Positions 47,423 through 56,513 of a DNA stretch of 64,000 nucleotides are shown here, in pieces. Where the stretch lies: contig CBDDPH010000002.1 of assembly GCA_965232265.1 (NCBI GenBank), positions 3,658,001-3,722,000 on the forward strand, written 5' to 3'. The notes beneath the pieces are model-generated. The model was not told the DNA's origin and ran no database searches. It was given only the letters and a program-made list of their open reading frames with translations. The DNA is from VXRD01 sp965232265 (GTDB lineage Bacteria; Latescibacterota; UBA2968). The position numbers were made by a program, and so were the translations under genes. How positions within the stretch are numbered: the stretch's first letter is position 1; the number at the start of each line of letters is the position of its first letter.

Positions 47423-48721
47423 ATGAATGTGCTTGTTTTGATGAGCGATCATCACAGATTTGACGCATTGGGGTGTCTGGAGAACCCAATGGCTCATACG
47501 CCCAATTTGGATCGTCTGGCCGAAAAGAGTGTGCGATTTGACCAGTGTTATACACAGTCGCCCGTGTGTTCGCCAGCGCGGCACAGTTTGGCAACCGGCA
47601 AATATGTCCATGCACATGGCGTCTTTACCAATAACGCAATGCCTTATCCGGGGATGTACACGATCGCACACGCGGTGCAACCCCTGAATTATCGTCGGTT
47701 CCATCTGGGACATATGCACTGGAAAGATCCCGATATGGACAATGGCTATGAGCCAGAAATTACACAACAGATGTGGCGCGAGACAATGCCTGAGAATATG
47801 CTGTCCCGATACGACTGGGAAAATGAGGGCGTATTGCGGCGATCATCTGGCGGGCCAAGTCCGCGAAGTCGGGAGCAGTATTGGGGATATCATGTGGCGA
47901 CAGAGTCGATTCGACAGATTGAAGAAGCCGTCAGCAAAGGCGAGAAATTTCTGTCCTGGACGAGTTTTACGGAGCCTCATCCCCCATTTTATCCGCCCAA
48001 AGAGATTTACGAAAAGATTGACCAGTCAAAGATCGAATTACCCGAGCAAGCACCTGCTGATGCGCCGTTGCCCCACAGTGATATTTTGAGAAAACGAAAA
48101 GAGTGGGCGCATCTGACACCCGTGGAACTGCGGCAGGTGATTGCGGGATATTACGGGATGATTGAGCTTGTGGATGGGTATTGTGGGATGGTTTTAGATG
48201 CGCTGGATCGGTTGGGGATCAGGGACGAGACGATTGTGATCTGGACGGCAGATCACGGCGACCAGATGTGGGAGCACGAGATGTTTTTGAAGTTTAATAT
48301 GCGAGAGGCTTCGGTGCATGTGCCATTGTTGATTTCTGATCCAAGAAGTCAATCGGGAGTGCGGGATGAACTGGTAGAACATATCGATTTGTTCCCCACG
48401 ATTTGTGATTTGATTGAAGCTGAGATTCCCGACTCTGCACACGGACGGTCATTGAAACCATTGCTGGATGGAGAGCCGTCCCCTGACGATTGGCGGGATG
48501 CGGTATTCAGTCAAATTGGTGACACGCAGATGATCCGGACGGAGACGGAAAAGTTGAATGTATATCAGAGTGAGGCAGGAGAGTATTTTGATTTGGCAGA
48601 GGATCCGCAGGAGTTTTATAATCGAATTGAGGACAAAAAGTATCAAGAACGCGTAGATGTGTTGTTTGAACGGGTGAAAGCGTGGGAGCGTGCGCATGGC
48701 CGCGATGACGGTCAGGGATGA
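47423..48721 (+). CDS. sulfatase
   Basis: 432 aa. CSPAR (Cys49) is the formylglycine site, LMSDHHRFDALGC the first and TADHGDQMWEHEMFLK the second metal-binding segment. No signal peptide; the ATG at 47423 is preceded by AAAGGAGA. It ends 1 bp before the stop of the convergent sulfatase on the other strand, with no terminator hairpin visible between them. Confidence 0.93.
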   Translation: MNVLVLMSDHHRFDALGCLENPMAHTPNLDRLAEKSVRFDQCYTQSPVCSPARHSLATGKYVHAHGVFTNNAMPYPGMYTIAHAVQPLNYRRFHLGHMHWKDPDMDNGYEPEITQQMWRETMPENMLSRYDWENEGVLRRSSGGPSPRSREQYWGYHVATESIRQIEEAVSKGEKFLSWTSFTEPHPPFYPPKEIYEKIDQSKIELPEQAPADAPLPHSDILRKRKEWAHLTPVELRQVIAGYYGMIELVDGYCGMVLDALDRLGIRDETIVIWTADHGDQMWEHEMFLKFNMREASVHVPLLISDPRSQSGVRDELVEHIDLFPTICDLIEAEIPDSAHGRSLKPLLDGEPSPDDWRDAVFSQIGDTQMIRTETEKLNVYQSEAGEYFDLAEDPQEFYNRIEDKKYQERVDVLFERVKAWERAHGRDDGQG

Positions 48722-50044
48722 TCACACACCGCAAAGGCCCTTCACCTCCTGTAGCATCGGATCTTCTGTCTTCTCTGCCATCTGTACGAGCAGCCCTGCT
48801 AACCGCTTCTTCTCACCCGAAATCTGCGGCGCGCCGATGAGATTTACCATCTCCAGCGGATCGGATTCGTGATCATACAGGACATTGTGAATCCCCGGTG
48901 AAAACACATAGCGACCATCCCATACGGCACGCCATCCACCGGGCTGGCTCACGCCGCGGAGTCCCATATACACACAGTCGTTCTCCACGCCTTTTCCCGC
49001 CAGGCACCAGCCCGCCATACTGTCGCCCTGCATCACATCGGGAACCCCCAATCCCGCCAGGTCCAAAATCGTGGGCGTGAGATCCACGCTGCTCACCAGC
49101 GCGTCACACACCTGCTTGGGCGCGATGCGATCGGGCCAACGCACGATGAACGGAATGCGAAACGCGGTCGCAAAGGGACTTCCCTTACCTCGAAAGTTGC
49201 GCTCATCGGGCTCGCAGTGACTGCCCAGCTTATCGCCGTGATCGCTTACATAGACCACAATCGTATTATCTCCGATTCCCAGTTCCTCCAGGCCATCCAT
49301 CACACGTCCGATCTCCACATCTACTGCTGTTACCTGAGCGTAATACATCTGATAAAGCCGCCGAAGCTCGCGTTCCCGATCTCCGAACCGTCCCTTCACG
49401 TCGTCTGGCAGTTCAAAGGTATCTGGATCGTACATATCCAGGTACTTCTGCGGGCACTGTTCGGGCTGGTGCGGCGGGCCATATCCCAAATAGTAGAGCC
49501 AGGGATGACCCGCGTCGCGATTTCGTTTCGCAAAGTCCAGAGCCATATCCGTATGCCACGTCGGCTCCCAGTCGTAGCCTTCGATCCGCACTCTCTCGCG
49601 ATCCTCGTTGTAGTCCCAGACTTCAAAAAACTCGTGTCCCTTCTGGTATCCGTGCCATTCCCGCCATCCCGCTCGCCTTGGACCAGACGCAATAAATCCA
49701 CCGCCTCCCCTGGGCTTGCCCCCATCCAGATGCCACTTCCCGATATAGCCTGTGGCGTATCCAGCGTCCGCAAACAGATCGGCAAATGTGATCAACTCGG
49801 GATCCAGCAGAATATTGTTCACATCCACGCCGTGGGTATGGCAATACAACCCGGTCTGCATCGTCCCCCGAAATGGGGAACACACAGGACTGGACGAGGC
49901 GCAACGCGAGAATCGGATCCCCTCCGACGCAAGGCGGTCCAGATTCGGTGTTTTCACCTGCGAGTCACCTGCACACCCCATCACCGTTCCGCGGTGCTGG
50001 TCGGGCTGAATCACCAGCACATTCGGCTTTTCATTCGACATCAT
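48722..50044 (-). CDS. sulfatase
   Basis: 440 aa. CSPFR (Cys55) is the formylglycine site; IQPDQHRGTVMGCAGD and VSDHGDKLGSH are the metal-binding segments. The start is at 50044 (or the adjacent ATG at 50041), 5-8 nt after GGAGGG; the open frame to 50092 has no support. No signal peptide. It is the only sulfatase on the minus strand. The 211-bp gap to the next plus-strand gene would hold divergent promoters. Confidence 0.92.
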   Translation of the reverse strand: MMSNEKPNVLVIQPDQHRGTVMGCAGDSQVKTPNLDRLASEGIRFSRCASSSPVCSPFRGTMQTGLYCHTHGVDVNNILLDPELITFADLFADAGYATGYIGKWHLDGGKPRGGGGFIASGPRRAGWREWHGYQKGHEFFEVWDYNEDRERVRIEGYDWEPTWHTDMALDFAKRNRDAGHPWLYYLGYGPPHQPEQCPQKYLDMYDPDTFELPDDVKGRFGDRERELRRLYQMYYAQVTAVDVEIGRVMDGLEELGIGDNTIVVYVSDHGDKLGSHCEPDERNFRGKGSPFATAFRIPFIVRWPDRIAPKQVCDALVSSVDLTPTILDLAGLGVPDVMQGDSMAGWCLAGKGVENDCVYMGLRGVSQPGGWRAVWDGRYVFSPGIHNVLYDHESDPLEMVNLIGAPQISGEKKRLAGLLVQMAEKTEDPMLQEVKGLCGV

Positions 50045-50255
50045 CGGCCCTCCATCAGTTGCTCCTACAGCACTATTCGTGACCCAATACAATAGCGACT
50101 TCGCCTTTGCAGGTCAAGCCCAGCCAAAGTGGGGCATAGAGCATTTTCCAACACCCCTTCAAAATCCCTACCAGATGATACTTGCACTTCCCCTCAGTAT
50201 GTCGTAGAATCTGCATGTCGTTCATCGAGAGCCTTTCTTAGAAAGGAGCGTGAAA

Positions 50256-50981
50256 ATGGCTGAGCCATGGGAGTATATCCACACAAAAAGGGTATTGAAT
50301 AAATACGGTTTGCCCGCCGGGACCTTTGATCCGGAGGCACCGAGAGAGCAGACATACGACATCTACTGGATGAACATTCGGACGAAGCGAGGGACTCCCA
50401 GCAGATCTCACGAGCCTGAGGCTATGCTCAGGATTTCCGCCAGGAATGAGGGTGAAGACCGTCATTTGGGGATCACTTGCTCGGACCTGAAGTTCGATAA
50501 CACGACAGAAATTAATGCACAATGCGAGAACAACGCACTCACATCTCCAAAAGCCTGGACGCTAAAGTATTCCAACGGAAGCCCGGCGGGAAATGGACTG
50601 GTTGAATACACCCAGAAAGGGGAAATCCGAAATAGCCGGCTTTTGATGGATGGCAAAGAGCCTGCGCATACAAAGACACTTGGGCCCTATACCGCCGACT
50701 GGTGTCTTTTTGACGCAGTCCAGCGTCTGGCCGTGAGAAAGGACACTACAAAGCACGCATTTGACCTGATAGAAGAATTCTCAATGATCCGGGAAAATCA
50801 GTTTCTAATTTATCGCGGGACATCGAAGATCACAACAGATCAAAGTGCTGTGACTGCAGATGTGTATTGCCACTACGGAGAATCCGTTATTCCCACTTGT
50901 TATTATGTAGATGCGAATGGAAGATTATTTCTCGTGGTGAGTACGCGTCGGACAGTGATCCTCAAGAAAAAGGGGTCATAA
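50256..50981 (+). CDS. protein of unknown function next to a sulfatase
   Basis: 241 aa, not recognised. AAGGAG lies 8 nt before the ATG at 50256; a GTG 6 nt earlier sits too close to it. No signal peptide or membrane segment. It is rich in Thr, Asn and charged residues, with alternating strands such as FLIYRGTSKITTDQ and RLFLVVSTRRTVIL, which suggests a beta-rich fold. The opening (WEYIHTKRVLNKYGLP) could be a substrate-binding helix. It ends 3 bp before the next sulfatase gene, so the two are co-transcribed. Confidence 0.65.
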   Translation: MAEPWEYIHTKRVLNKYGLPAGTFDPEAPREQTYDIYWMNIRTKRGTPSRSHEPEAMLRISARNEGEDRHLGITCSDLKFDNTTEINAQCENNALTSPKAWTLKYSNGSPAGNGLVEYTQKGEIRNSRLLMDGKEPAHTKTLGPYTADWCLFDAVQRLAVRKDTTKHAFDLIEEFSMIRENQFLIYRGTSKITTDQSAVTADVYCHYGESVIPTCYYVDANGRLFLVVSTRRTVILKKKGS

Positions 50982-50984
50982 GCG

Positions 50985-52250
50985 ATGGAACAGAGACCAA
51001 ATATCCTTCTGATTACAACCGACCAGCACAGCGCGGAAGCCCTTGGACATCTGGGGTGCAATGACGTGAAGACACCCTGTATGGACCGGCTTGCAGCAAG
51101 AGGTATCAGCTTTGCAAAATCCTATAGTGCCAATCCAGTCTGCTGTCCAGCGCGTGCGAGTTGGTTTACCGGGCGCCACACACCCGAAAACGGAGTAGTA
51201 ACTAACGGTGCCAACATGGTTCCATCCATGCCGGACCTGGGACAATGGCTGAACAAAAATGGTTACAACGCCTACTACAGCGGGAAATGGCATATTCCCG
51301 GCAGAGATGTCGCACAGAGTTTCCACCATATCTGCCTCGATCCGCGGAATACGGCTGAGACCGGAGACATTGCTTCGACCCGCAGTGCGATCGGGTTTCT
51401 CCAGAACTACCAGAAGAAAGAACCCTTCTTCCTGTCAGTCGGACTCTTGAATCCGCACGATATCTGCTCTTTCGTACTGACGCATACGATGCACGACGGG
51501 GAGATGCCGTTCCCCGAGATTGACGATCTTCCCCCGCTACCCCCCAATTTCGAGACAGACATGGCGGAGCCGGAAAGAATCAGGAACTCCCGGAATCAGA
51601 AAATGGTAGATCGAGGCGAAGAATCGGGTATGGAAAAGTGGGAAGAGAAACTCTACCGGTACTATATTTGGACCTACTACCGCTACATTGAAAAAGTGGA
51701 TGGACAGATCGGTCTGATCATGGACGCGCTTGAGAACTCAGCGTTTAAGGAAAATACGGTCGTGATCCTTACGTCCGACCATGGAGACGGGCATCTTCGA
51801 CACAAGATGGTCTTCAAGAGCTTTCTATACGATGAGGCCGCGCGGGTACCCTTTATCATGAGCTGGCCCAGTCACATCGAGGAACAGGTGATCGACCACG
51901 AGCATCTCGTATCGGGCGTGGATGTTTTTCCGACAGTTTGTGATTATGCCGGGATCTCGCCACCTCCCATGATGCGGGGATACAGCCTGCGTGCGATTGC
52001 TGAGGGGAAAAATCCAGATTGGCGAGATTTTGTGGTAGCACACGCTACCGGAGGCGGTAAGATGCTCCGCACCAACACACATAAGCTCATTACCTATGAG
52101 GACGACCCAGTAATCCAGCTTTTCGATATGGAAGCGGATCCCTGGGAAACCCGGAACCTGGCGGAAGCGTCCAACTCAAGGGCATTGGCAAGTGAAATGC
52201 AGGCATCCCTGACAGCGTTTGAGAGTGAATTAGAGTTGGCAGAGGCCTGA
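50985..52250 (+). CDS. sulfatase
   Basis: 421 aa. C-C-P-A-R (Cys53 is the formylglycine Cys) follows SANPV; TTDQHSAEALGHLGC and TSDHGDGHLRHKMVFKS hold the metal ligands. No signal peptide. It lies 3 bp after the unknown 241-aa protein. Its N-terminus (EQRPNILLITTDQH) is like the sulfatase at 17553, but the middle regions differ. Confidence 0.93.
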   Translation: MEQRPNILLITTDQHSAEALGHLGCNDVKTPCMDRLAARGISFAKSYSANPVCCPARASWFTGRHTPENGVVTNGANMVPSMPDLGQWLNKNGYNAYYSGKWHIPGRDVAQSFHHICLDPRNTAETGDIASTRSAIGFLQNYQKKEPFFLSVGLLNPHDICSFVLTHTMHDGEMPFPEIDDLPPLPPNFETDMAEPERIRNSRNQKMVDRGEESGMEKWEEKLYRYYIWTYYRYIEKVDGQIGLIMDALENSAFKENTVVILTSDHGDGHLRHKMVFKSFLYDEAARVPFIMSWPSHIEEQVIDHEHLVSGVDVFPTVCDYAGISPPPMMRGYSLRAIAEGKNPDWRDFVVAHATGGGKMLRTNTHKLITYEDDPVIQLFDMEADPWETRNLAEASNSRALASEMQASLTAFESELELAEA

Positions 52251-52345
52251 ATTACCCCTTTACTACCTTTGGTTGTTCTGCTCTCTGAACACATTCCCCT
52301 TGACATTTTCCATATTCCATTGAAAATTGTTCTTTGATTTCATTT

Positions 52346-52366
52346 CATTGTAAAACAATGATATAC
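52346..52366 (+). promoter_or_regulatory. inverted repeat and -10-like element before the DUF4160 gene
   Basis: CATTGT (52346-52351) and ACAATG (52355-52360) form a perfect inverted repeat with a 3-nt gap, followed directly by TGATATAC, which could be an extended -10. The ATG at 52371 lies only a few bases later and no Shine-Dalgarno sequence is present, so a leaderless, self-repressed transcript is possible. Confidence 0.35.
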
Positions 52367-52370
52367 GTGC

Positions 52371-52607
52371 ATGCCAACTATTTTTTCCAACGGCCCCTAC
52401 CGATTTTTCTTTTATGCAGGTGACCGGGATGAACCGATTCATGTTCATGTGGAAAGAGATGATTCTATCGCAAAATTTTGGATAGAACCTATCCGATTAC
52501 AGAGAAGTAGTGGTTTTCGCAGTACGGATTTGAGGCGTATCAGAAGGATTATTGAAGAAAAACAAGACGATATCGTGGAGTTCTGGAATGAGTATTTCAA
52601 CGATTGA
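52371..52607 (+). CDS. DUF4160 protein
   Basis: 78 aa. The family pattern is clear: MPTIF, FFFYAGDRDEPIHVHVERD and AKFWIEPIRLQRS, then a helical tail (LRRIRRIIEEKQDDIVEFWNEY). DUF4160 genes are found next to DUF2442 genes, often in toxin-antitoxin-rich regions, as here. The gene overlaps the DUF2442 start by 20 bp, showing coupled translation. Which partner, if any, is toxic is not established. Confidence 0.88.
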   Translation: MPTIFSNGPYRFFFYAGDRDEPIHVHVERDDSIAKFWIEPIRLQRSSGFRSTDLRRIRRIIEEKQDDIVEFWNEYFND

Positions 52608-52890
52608 AATTCAACCTACGCTTGCGGAGCGTATCTCTATCGACGACGAGTCACTAATGATAGACTTAGTTGATGGACGAAGCATAAGCGTCCCTTTAGA
52701 ATGGTATCCTCGTCTATTGCAGGGCACCTCTCAAGAGCGCAATAATTGGCGACTCATCGGTCGAGGTGAAGGCATCCATTGGCCTGATCTGGATGAGGAT
52801 ATTAGCGTCGAAAATGTATGGGCTGGCCGACCTTCGGGAGAGAGCCAACGTTCGCTAAAGCGATGGTTAGAAGCGCGAAATAAAGTGTAG
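52588..52890 (+). CDS. DUF2442 protein
   Basis: 100 aa. SLMIDLVDGRSISVPLEWYPRL and GRGEGIHWPDLDEDISVENV are the DUF2442 hallmarks. The ATG at 52588 lies inside the 3' end of the DUF4160 gene in another frame. Members are proposed antitoxin-like or DNA-binding partners of DUF4160; this is inference from co-occurrence. Confidence 0.88.
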   Translation: MSISTIEIQPTLAERISIDDESLMIDLVDGRSISVPLEWYPRLLQGTSQERNNWRLIGRGEGIHWPDLDEDISVENVWAGRPSGESQRSLKRWLEARNKV

Positions 52891-52956
52891 TACTCGACTT
52901 GCCCGTTTTTTACGATAAGATACCCTCCCTGTTTCCATCATTCAAAAAATGTCGCC

Positions 52957-53865
52957 TTGACCCTCACCGCCATCATCCTCATCCTCATATCCGCCTTCAC
53001 CCATGTGGGCTGGAACCTGTTGTGTAAGCGAGAACATCCGTCCTCTGCCTTCTTCCTCCTGGTCAACACACTGGGAACGCTGTGCCTGATTCCCGCACTC
53101 ATCCTATTCGGTTCGGCAATTCCCACATTCCCTACCTCCGTATGGCTCTTGCTCATCGCAACAGGTATTTTTCAGACCATCTACATCCTCGGCTTGGCCA
53201 ACGCCTACCAGAGAGGAGATCTGTCCATCCTCTACCCCATCGCGCGGTCCTCTCCGGTCATCGTGGTCATTATCGTGACACTTTTTTTTGATCGTGCCGA
53301 CCAGGTCAGCATCCAGTGCATCTGGGGCATTGCCCTGGTTGCCATTGGGATGTTTGTCCTGCCCATGAAGCATCTAAGTGATTTCCATATTGACAACTAC
53401 CTGAATGCATCGGTATTGTTTGCACTGATGGCCGCCTTCGCCTCAGCCGGTTATTCGATCATCGACGACGAGGCTTTGCGCTTCCTCAGAGATACGCCCG
53501 TCCTCCCCATTGCAGGCTGGCAGGCTACGATCCTCTACGCCTTTTTCGAAAACCTCATTACCTCACTCTGGCTGGGTATTTGGGTTCTATTTCAAAAACG
53601 CGGTCGCATCCTGATGTGGGAAATCCTGAAAACGCGGGCATCTCGCGCCCTGCTGGCAGGCGCTGGCATGGCTACCGCTTATACGCTGGTCCTGATCAGC
53701 CTGGCCTTTGTCTCAAACGTCAGCTATGCCGTTACTTTTCGCCAGATCAGCATTCCTCTGGGCACAGTTTTCGGTATCCTCCTCCTCAAAGAACCCGGCC
53801 ACACACCCAAATACCTCGGAACCGCCATCATCTTCACGGGGCTTGTTCTCGTCGGAACCGGATAG
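52957..53865 (+). CDS. EamA/DMT-superfamily transporter
   Basis: 302 aa with about ten membrane segments in two EamA repeats (N-terminal to about 140, C-terminal from about 160; the end LGTVFGILLLKEPGHTPKYLGTAIIFTGLVLV is diagnostic). It probably exports or imports small metabolites such as amino acids or nucleosides. The TTG at 52957 is used because upstream ATGs are out of frame. No ribosome-binding site is evident. Confidence 0.85.
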   Translation: MTLTAIILILISAFTHVGWNLLCKREHPSSAFFLLVNTLGTLCLIPALILFGSAIPTFPTSVWLLLIATGIFQTIYILGLANAYQRGDLSILYPIARSSPVIVVIIVTLFFDRADQVSIQCIWGIALVAIGMFVLPMKHLSDFHIDNYLNASVLFALMAAFASAGYSIIDDEALRFLRDTPVLPIAGWQATILYAFFENLITSLWLGIWVLFQKRGRILMWEILKTRASRALLAGAGMATAYTLVLISLAFVSNVSYAVTFRQISIPLGTVFGILLLKEPGHTPKYLGTAIIFTGLVLVGTG

Positions 53866-53899
53866 AGGAAACACATAACTTAGATCACAAAGGAGCCTC

Positions 53900-54562
53900 A
53901 TGGCATTCAAGATCGCTAACGATCCAGAAATCGATTATCGGGAATTGGTAAGGTCCGCCTATAACCGGTGTGCGAGGGATTACGCTGGGCAAAGGCGTAC
54001 CACGCCTGAAGCAGAACTCAACTTGATAACTAAACATCTGATGCCTGGCTCAAAGATCCTTGACGTTGGATGTGGTGCTGGTATCCCGGTTGCACAACAT
54101 CTTGCCGGGACATTCAGCCTCACTGGGATCGACATCTCCTCAAACATGATCGCTTTAGCTAAGAAAAACGTCCCCACAGCCAAATTCGCCATCGCCGACG
54201 TAGTGGAGACCGAATTCCCCGCATGTAGTTTCGATGCAATTGTCAGCTTTTACGCCATCTTCCACATCCCGAGACAGGAGCATCAGGACCTCTTTCGTAG
54301 ATTTGCACAATGGCTTCGGCCCGGCGGCCTCCTTCTGTTTACGGTTGCAAGGTACGACGATGGGCCGGGATATACTGAAGATGATTTCTTTGGCGGGACC
54401 ATGTACTGGAGCAACTTTGGCCCCTCAACCTACAAGAAGTTTCTCACTGAGACTGGATTTCGGATTGAACAGGAAGGTACTGTAGGAGGAGGATCCAAAA
54501 GTGCTAATGCACCGGAGGAGGTCCACCCATTTTTCTTCGCCATCAAAAGAGAGGGATTGTAG
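53900..54562 (+). CDS. class I SAM-dependent methyltransferase
   Basis: 220 aa. ILDVGCGAGIPVAQHL at 53-68 is motif I, TGIDISSNMI motif II, and FAQWLRPGGLLLFTV the post-motif strand. It resembles UbiE/SAM-dependent small-molecule methyltransferases. AAGGAG precedes the ATG. It shows no close similarity to the methyltransferase at 38067, so they are not recent duplicates. Confidence 0.88.
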   Translation: MAFKIANDPEIDYRELVRSAYNRCARDYAGQRRTTPEAELNLITKHLMPGSKILDVGCGAGIPVAQHLAGTFSLTGIDISSNMIALAKKNVPTAKFAIADVVETEFPACSFDAIVSFYAIFHIPRQEHQDLFRRFAQWLRPGGLLLFTVARYDDGPGYTEDDFFGGTMYWSNFGPSTYKKFLTETGFRIEQEGTVGGGSKSANAPEEVHPFFFAIKREGL

Positions 54563-54855
54563 ATGGGCCTTTGCATTTATCACAACCGGCACACTCGCTT
54601 ATACAGCGACTTTCGCAGGGTCCCATTCTACTGTTTTTGTCGCGATTTCGAATGTGCCTGTACTATTCTCCGCTTTCGTGCGTATGCGTGTATTCAAAGT
54701 AAATCCAGCCATAGCTCTCTCCATGAAAAATCACCGATTCTTAGCATTGTAGATCTCTATATATCACAGTATATTGATGGTGCCTTTAGAGAAAAGATAA
54801 ACTCTATAACAAGTAAAGAGTCAAGGAAAAATCCAGTTGATGATGGAGTTATTTT
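54563..54855. other. 293-bp stretch with no supported gene
   Basis: A 98-codon open frame begins directly at 54563 but is Cys/Ser/Arg-rich, has no ribosome-binding site and matches no family. I see no RNA gene or hairpin terminator. The AT-rich second half probably holds the promoter for the phosphatase gene. Confidence 0.5.
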
Positions 54856-55494
54856 ATGAATGGTGATATCAAGATTACGTTCATGCGCCACGGACGCTCT
54901 CGAGCAGATGATGAGCATGTCATTGAGGGCCGATATGATGCACCTCTTACAGACGTGGGGCGTGAACAAGCTGAAGTCCGAGCACAGGAACTGAAGGCGA
55001 GAGAGATCAAATTTGACAGAATCATTGCAAGCCCATTAAAGCGTGCCCGCGAGACAGCCCAAATTGTAGATAACATCCTGGGTATAGGTGTCGAGTTTGA
55101 TGAAGACTGGATGGAAAAGGATAATGGTCCGATTGCAGGTTTGCCGCATCAGGTCGCCAGAGCCAAGTATCCATTACCTGCTTTTCACAATCCCTTTCAA
55201 CCCCATGTTGTAAGTGCAGATGCGGGAGAGAGTGCTTGGGCATTTCACTGTCGAGCCGCACGGGCGCTGGAGAAAGTGATCAGACTGGAAAAAGGGCACT
55301 ACTTGGTGGTCGCACACGGAGGCATTTTAAATGCCACGTTGCGTTGTATAGTTGGTACACAGCCACCGATCAGTGGCCAGGGGATTGAATTTTCTTTTGG
55401 CGATACAGGATACATTCAAACGCTTTATAAACCAGATCAACATCTTTGGCTAATTCGTGAATTTGTTAGTGGTTTTCGAGTCGAAAATACATAG
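54856..55494 (+). CDS. histidine phosphatase (phosphoglycerate-mutase-like)
   Basis: 212 aa. FMRHGRS with the phospho-accepting His12, ASPLKRARETAQI, and VVAHGGIL with the second catalytic His define the superfamily. It should remove phosphate from a small molecule; a true glycolytic mutase is unlikely given its sequence (IEGRYDAPLTDVGREQA is typical of phosphatases). GGAG lies upstream of the ATG. 12 bp separate it from the PIN gene. Confidence 0.9.
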   Translation: MNGDIKITFMRHGRSRADDEHVIEGRYDAPLTDVGREQAEVRAQELKAREIKFDRIIASPLKRARETAQIVDNILGIGVEFDEDWMEKDNGPIAGLPHQVARAKYPLPAFHNPFQPHVVSADAGESAWAFHCRAARALEKVIRLEKGHYLVVAHGGILNATLRCIVGTQPPISGQGIEFSFGDTGYIQTLYKPDQHLWLIREFVSGFRVENT

Positions 55495-55506
55495 CAGAGA
55501 TTACAC

Positions 55507-55962
55507 ATGACAAAACAGAAGGTTTATCTGGATTCAACTGTTCCAAGTGCATATTACGATTCGAGAACCCCAGAGCGTCAGGGCCAGACCCTTCAGTTTT
55601 GGGAATTACTTTTACCAGATTATGAGGCTGTTATTTCAAGCATTGTCTTGTTAGAAATTCGTGGAACTCCAAATGCCGCAAGAAGAAGGCAATTAGAAAA
55701 TCTGGTGAAAGATTTCGATGTTTTGGTGTTCGATGAAGAAGCCGACGCTCTGGCTCAAGAATATGTTAGAAGAGAAGTTTTTCCGGAAAAGTATATAGAT
55801 GATGCCAACCATGTTGCTATTGCGACGACCAATGGAATTGGGTATTTTTGCAGTTGGAACTTCACACATCTGGTAAAAGTAAACACGCGACGCGAGGTTA
55901 ATTTGATCAATGCGTTGAAAGGCTATGGACCAATAGAGATTATTGCTCCGCCGGAGTTATAG
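55507..55962 (+). CDS. PIN-domain protein, probable toxin RNase
   Basis: 151 aa. KVYLDSTVPSAYYD gives the first conserved Asp, SIVLLEIRG the Glu, and DANHVAIATTNGIGYFCSWN the Asp/Asn and the typical closing D/N-F/W motif. PIN toxins cleave RNA with a Mg2+ site. A 61-aa gene follows 10 bp later and would be the partner. Confidence 0.87.
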   Translation: MTKQKVYLDSTVPSAYYDSRTPERQGQTLQFWELLLPDYEAVISSIVLLEIRGTPNAARRRQLENLVKDFDVLVFDEEADALAQEYVRREVFPEKYIDDANHVAIATTNGIGYFCSWNFTHLVKVNTRREVNLINALKGYGPIEIIAPPEL

Positions 55963-55972
55963 GAGGTCATTT

Positions 55973-56158
55973 ATGAGGAAAGTGACACAGGTAGAGCAGG
56001 AGAAGATTTGGGAGGATGTTCGGAAGGAATTTCCGGATGATGAAATGATGCAGGAAATACACTTCATTCGGCAAGTGCATTACTTGCAGACCAAAGATTC
56101 ATCAATGGAAGAACGCCTTCGCTTTTTTGAAAGTTCGATTCAAAAGACATCGGTATAA
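55973..56158 (+). CDS. small partner protein of the PIN gene, possible antitoxin
   Basis: 61 aa. AGGAGG lies 6 nt before the ATG at 55973. Strongly charged and helical (VEQEKIWEDVRKEFPDDEMMQEIHFIRQ), without a recognisable DNA-binding motif. Its place directly downstream of a PIN gene, ahead of a strong terminator, suggests an antitoxin, though antitoxins usually come first. Not matched to a named family. Confidence 0.7.
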   Translation: MRKVTQVEQEKIWEDVRKEFPDDEMMQEIHFIRQVHYLQTKDSSMEERLRFFESSIQKTSV

Positions 56159-56190
56159 CGTCATTACCCAAACTATTCTTGGAAAATATC

Positions 56191-56220
56191 GCCCACTGCC
56201 CCAAAATGGTAGTGGGCTTT
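56191..56220 (+). terminator. rho-independent terminator after the PIN pair
   Basis: A 10-bp stem (56191-56200 with 56208-56217, one G-T) closes a 7-nt loop and is followed by TTT. It lies 32 bp after the 61-aa gene and should end the phosphatase-PIN transcript. Confidence 0.75.
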
Positions 56221-56327
56221 ACAATTTGATGAGAACAATTAAAAGATGTGCAGGTTTTCACCGCACGATAGTAAACTGAAAGTCAAAAAAAACTGCTGAG
56301 GAGGATTCAAAATGGAGCTGATTCGCT

Positions 56328-56504
56328 ATGTTGAAACCAGCTATAGCCCTGTTCCTATGGTTCGTTTGCTTTTCCAGCTTCGCAACAGCGGAAGAAACCA
56401 GAGAATCTACCGTGCCCGATGACTGGACCTTATCAACACTTGAACTTGAGACCTTCGATGTAAGCGCATGTGACTACGATGATCTGATCGAAAAACTGAC
56501 CTGA
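56328..56504 (+). CDS. possible small secreted peptide
   Basis: 58 codons from ATG 56328 to TGA 56504. Residues 3-21 look like a signal peptide (LKPAIALFLWFVCFSSFATA); the 37-residue mature part is acidic with a single Cys and few basic residues. GAGGAGG upstream fits better with another ATG at 56312 in a different, 36-codon frame, so the start is uncertain. It is too short to match to a family. It directly precedes the GNAT gene. Confidence 0.4.
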   Translation: MLKPAIALFLWFVCFSSFATAEETRESTVPDDWTLSTLELETFDVSACDYDDLIEKLT

Positions 56505-56513
56505 GTGATTTCA

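Noticed and set aside
49217..50095. A 292-codon plus-strand frame
   Set aside because: Antisense to the minus-strand sulfatase with its CSPFR site; no domain of its own.
54563..54859. A 98-codon frame after the methyltransferase
   Set aside because: No ribosome-binding site, odd Cys/Ser/Arg composition and no family match.
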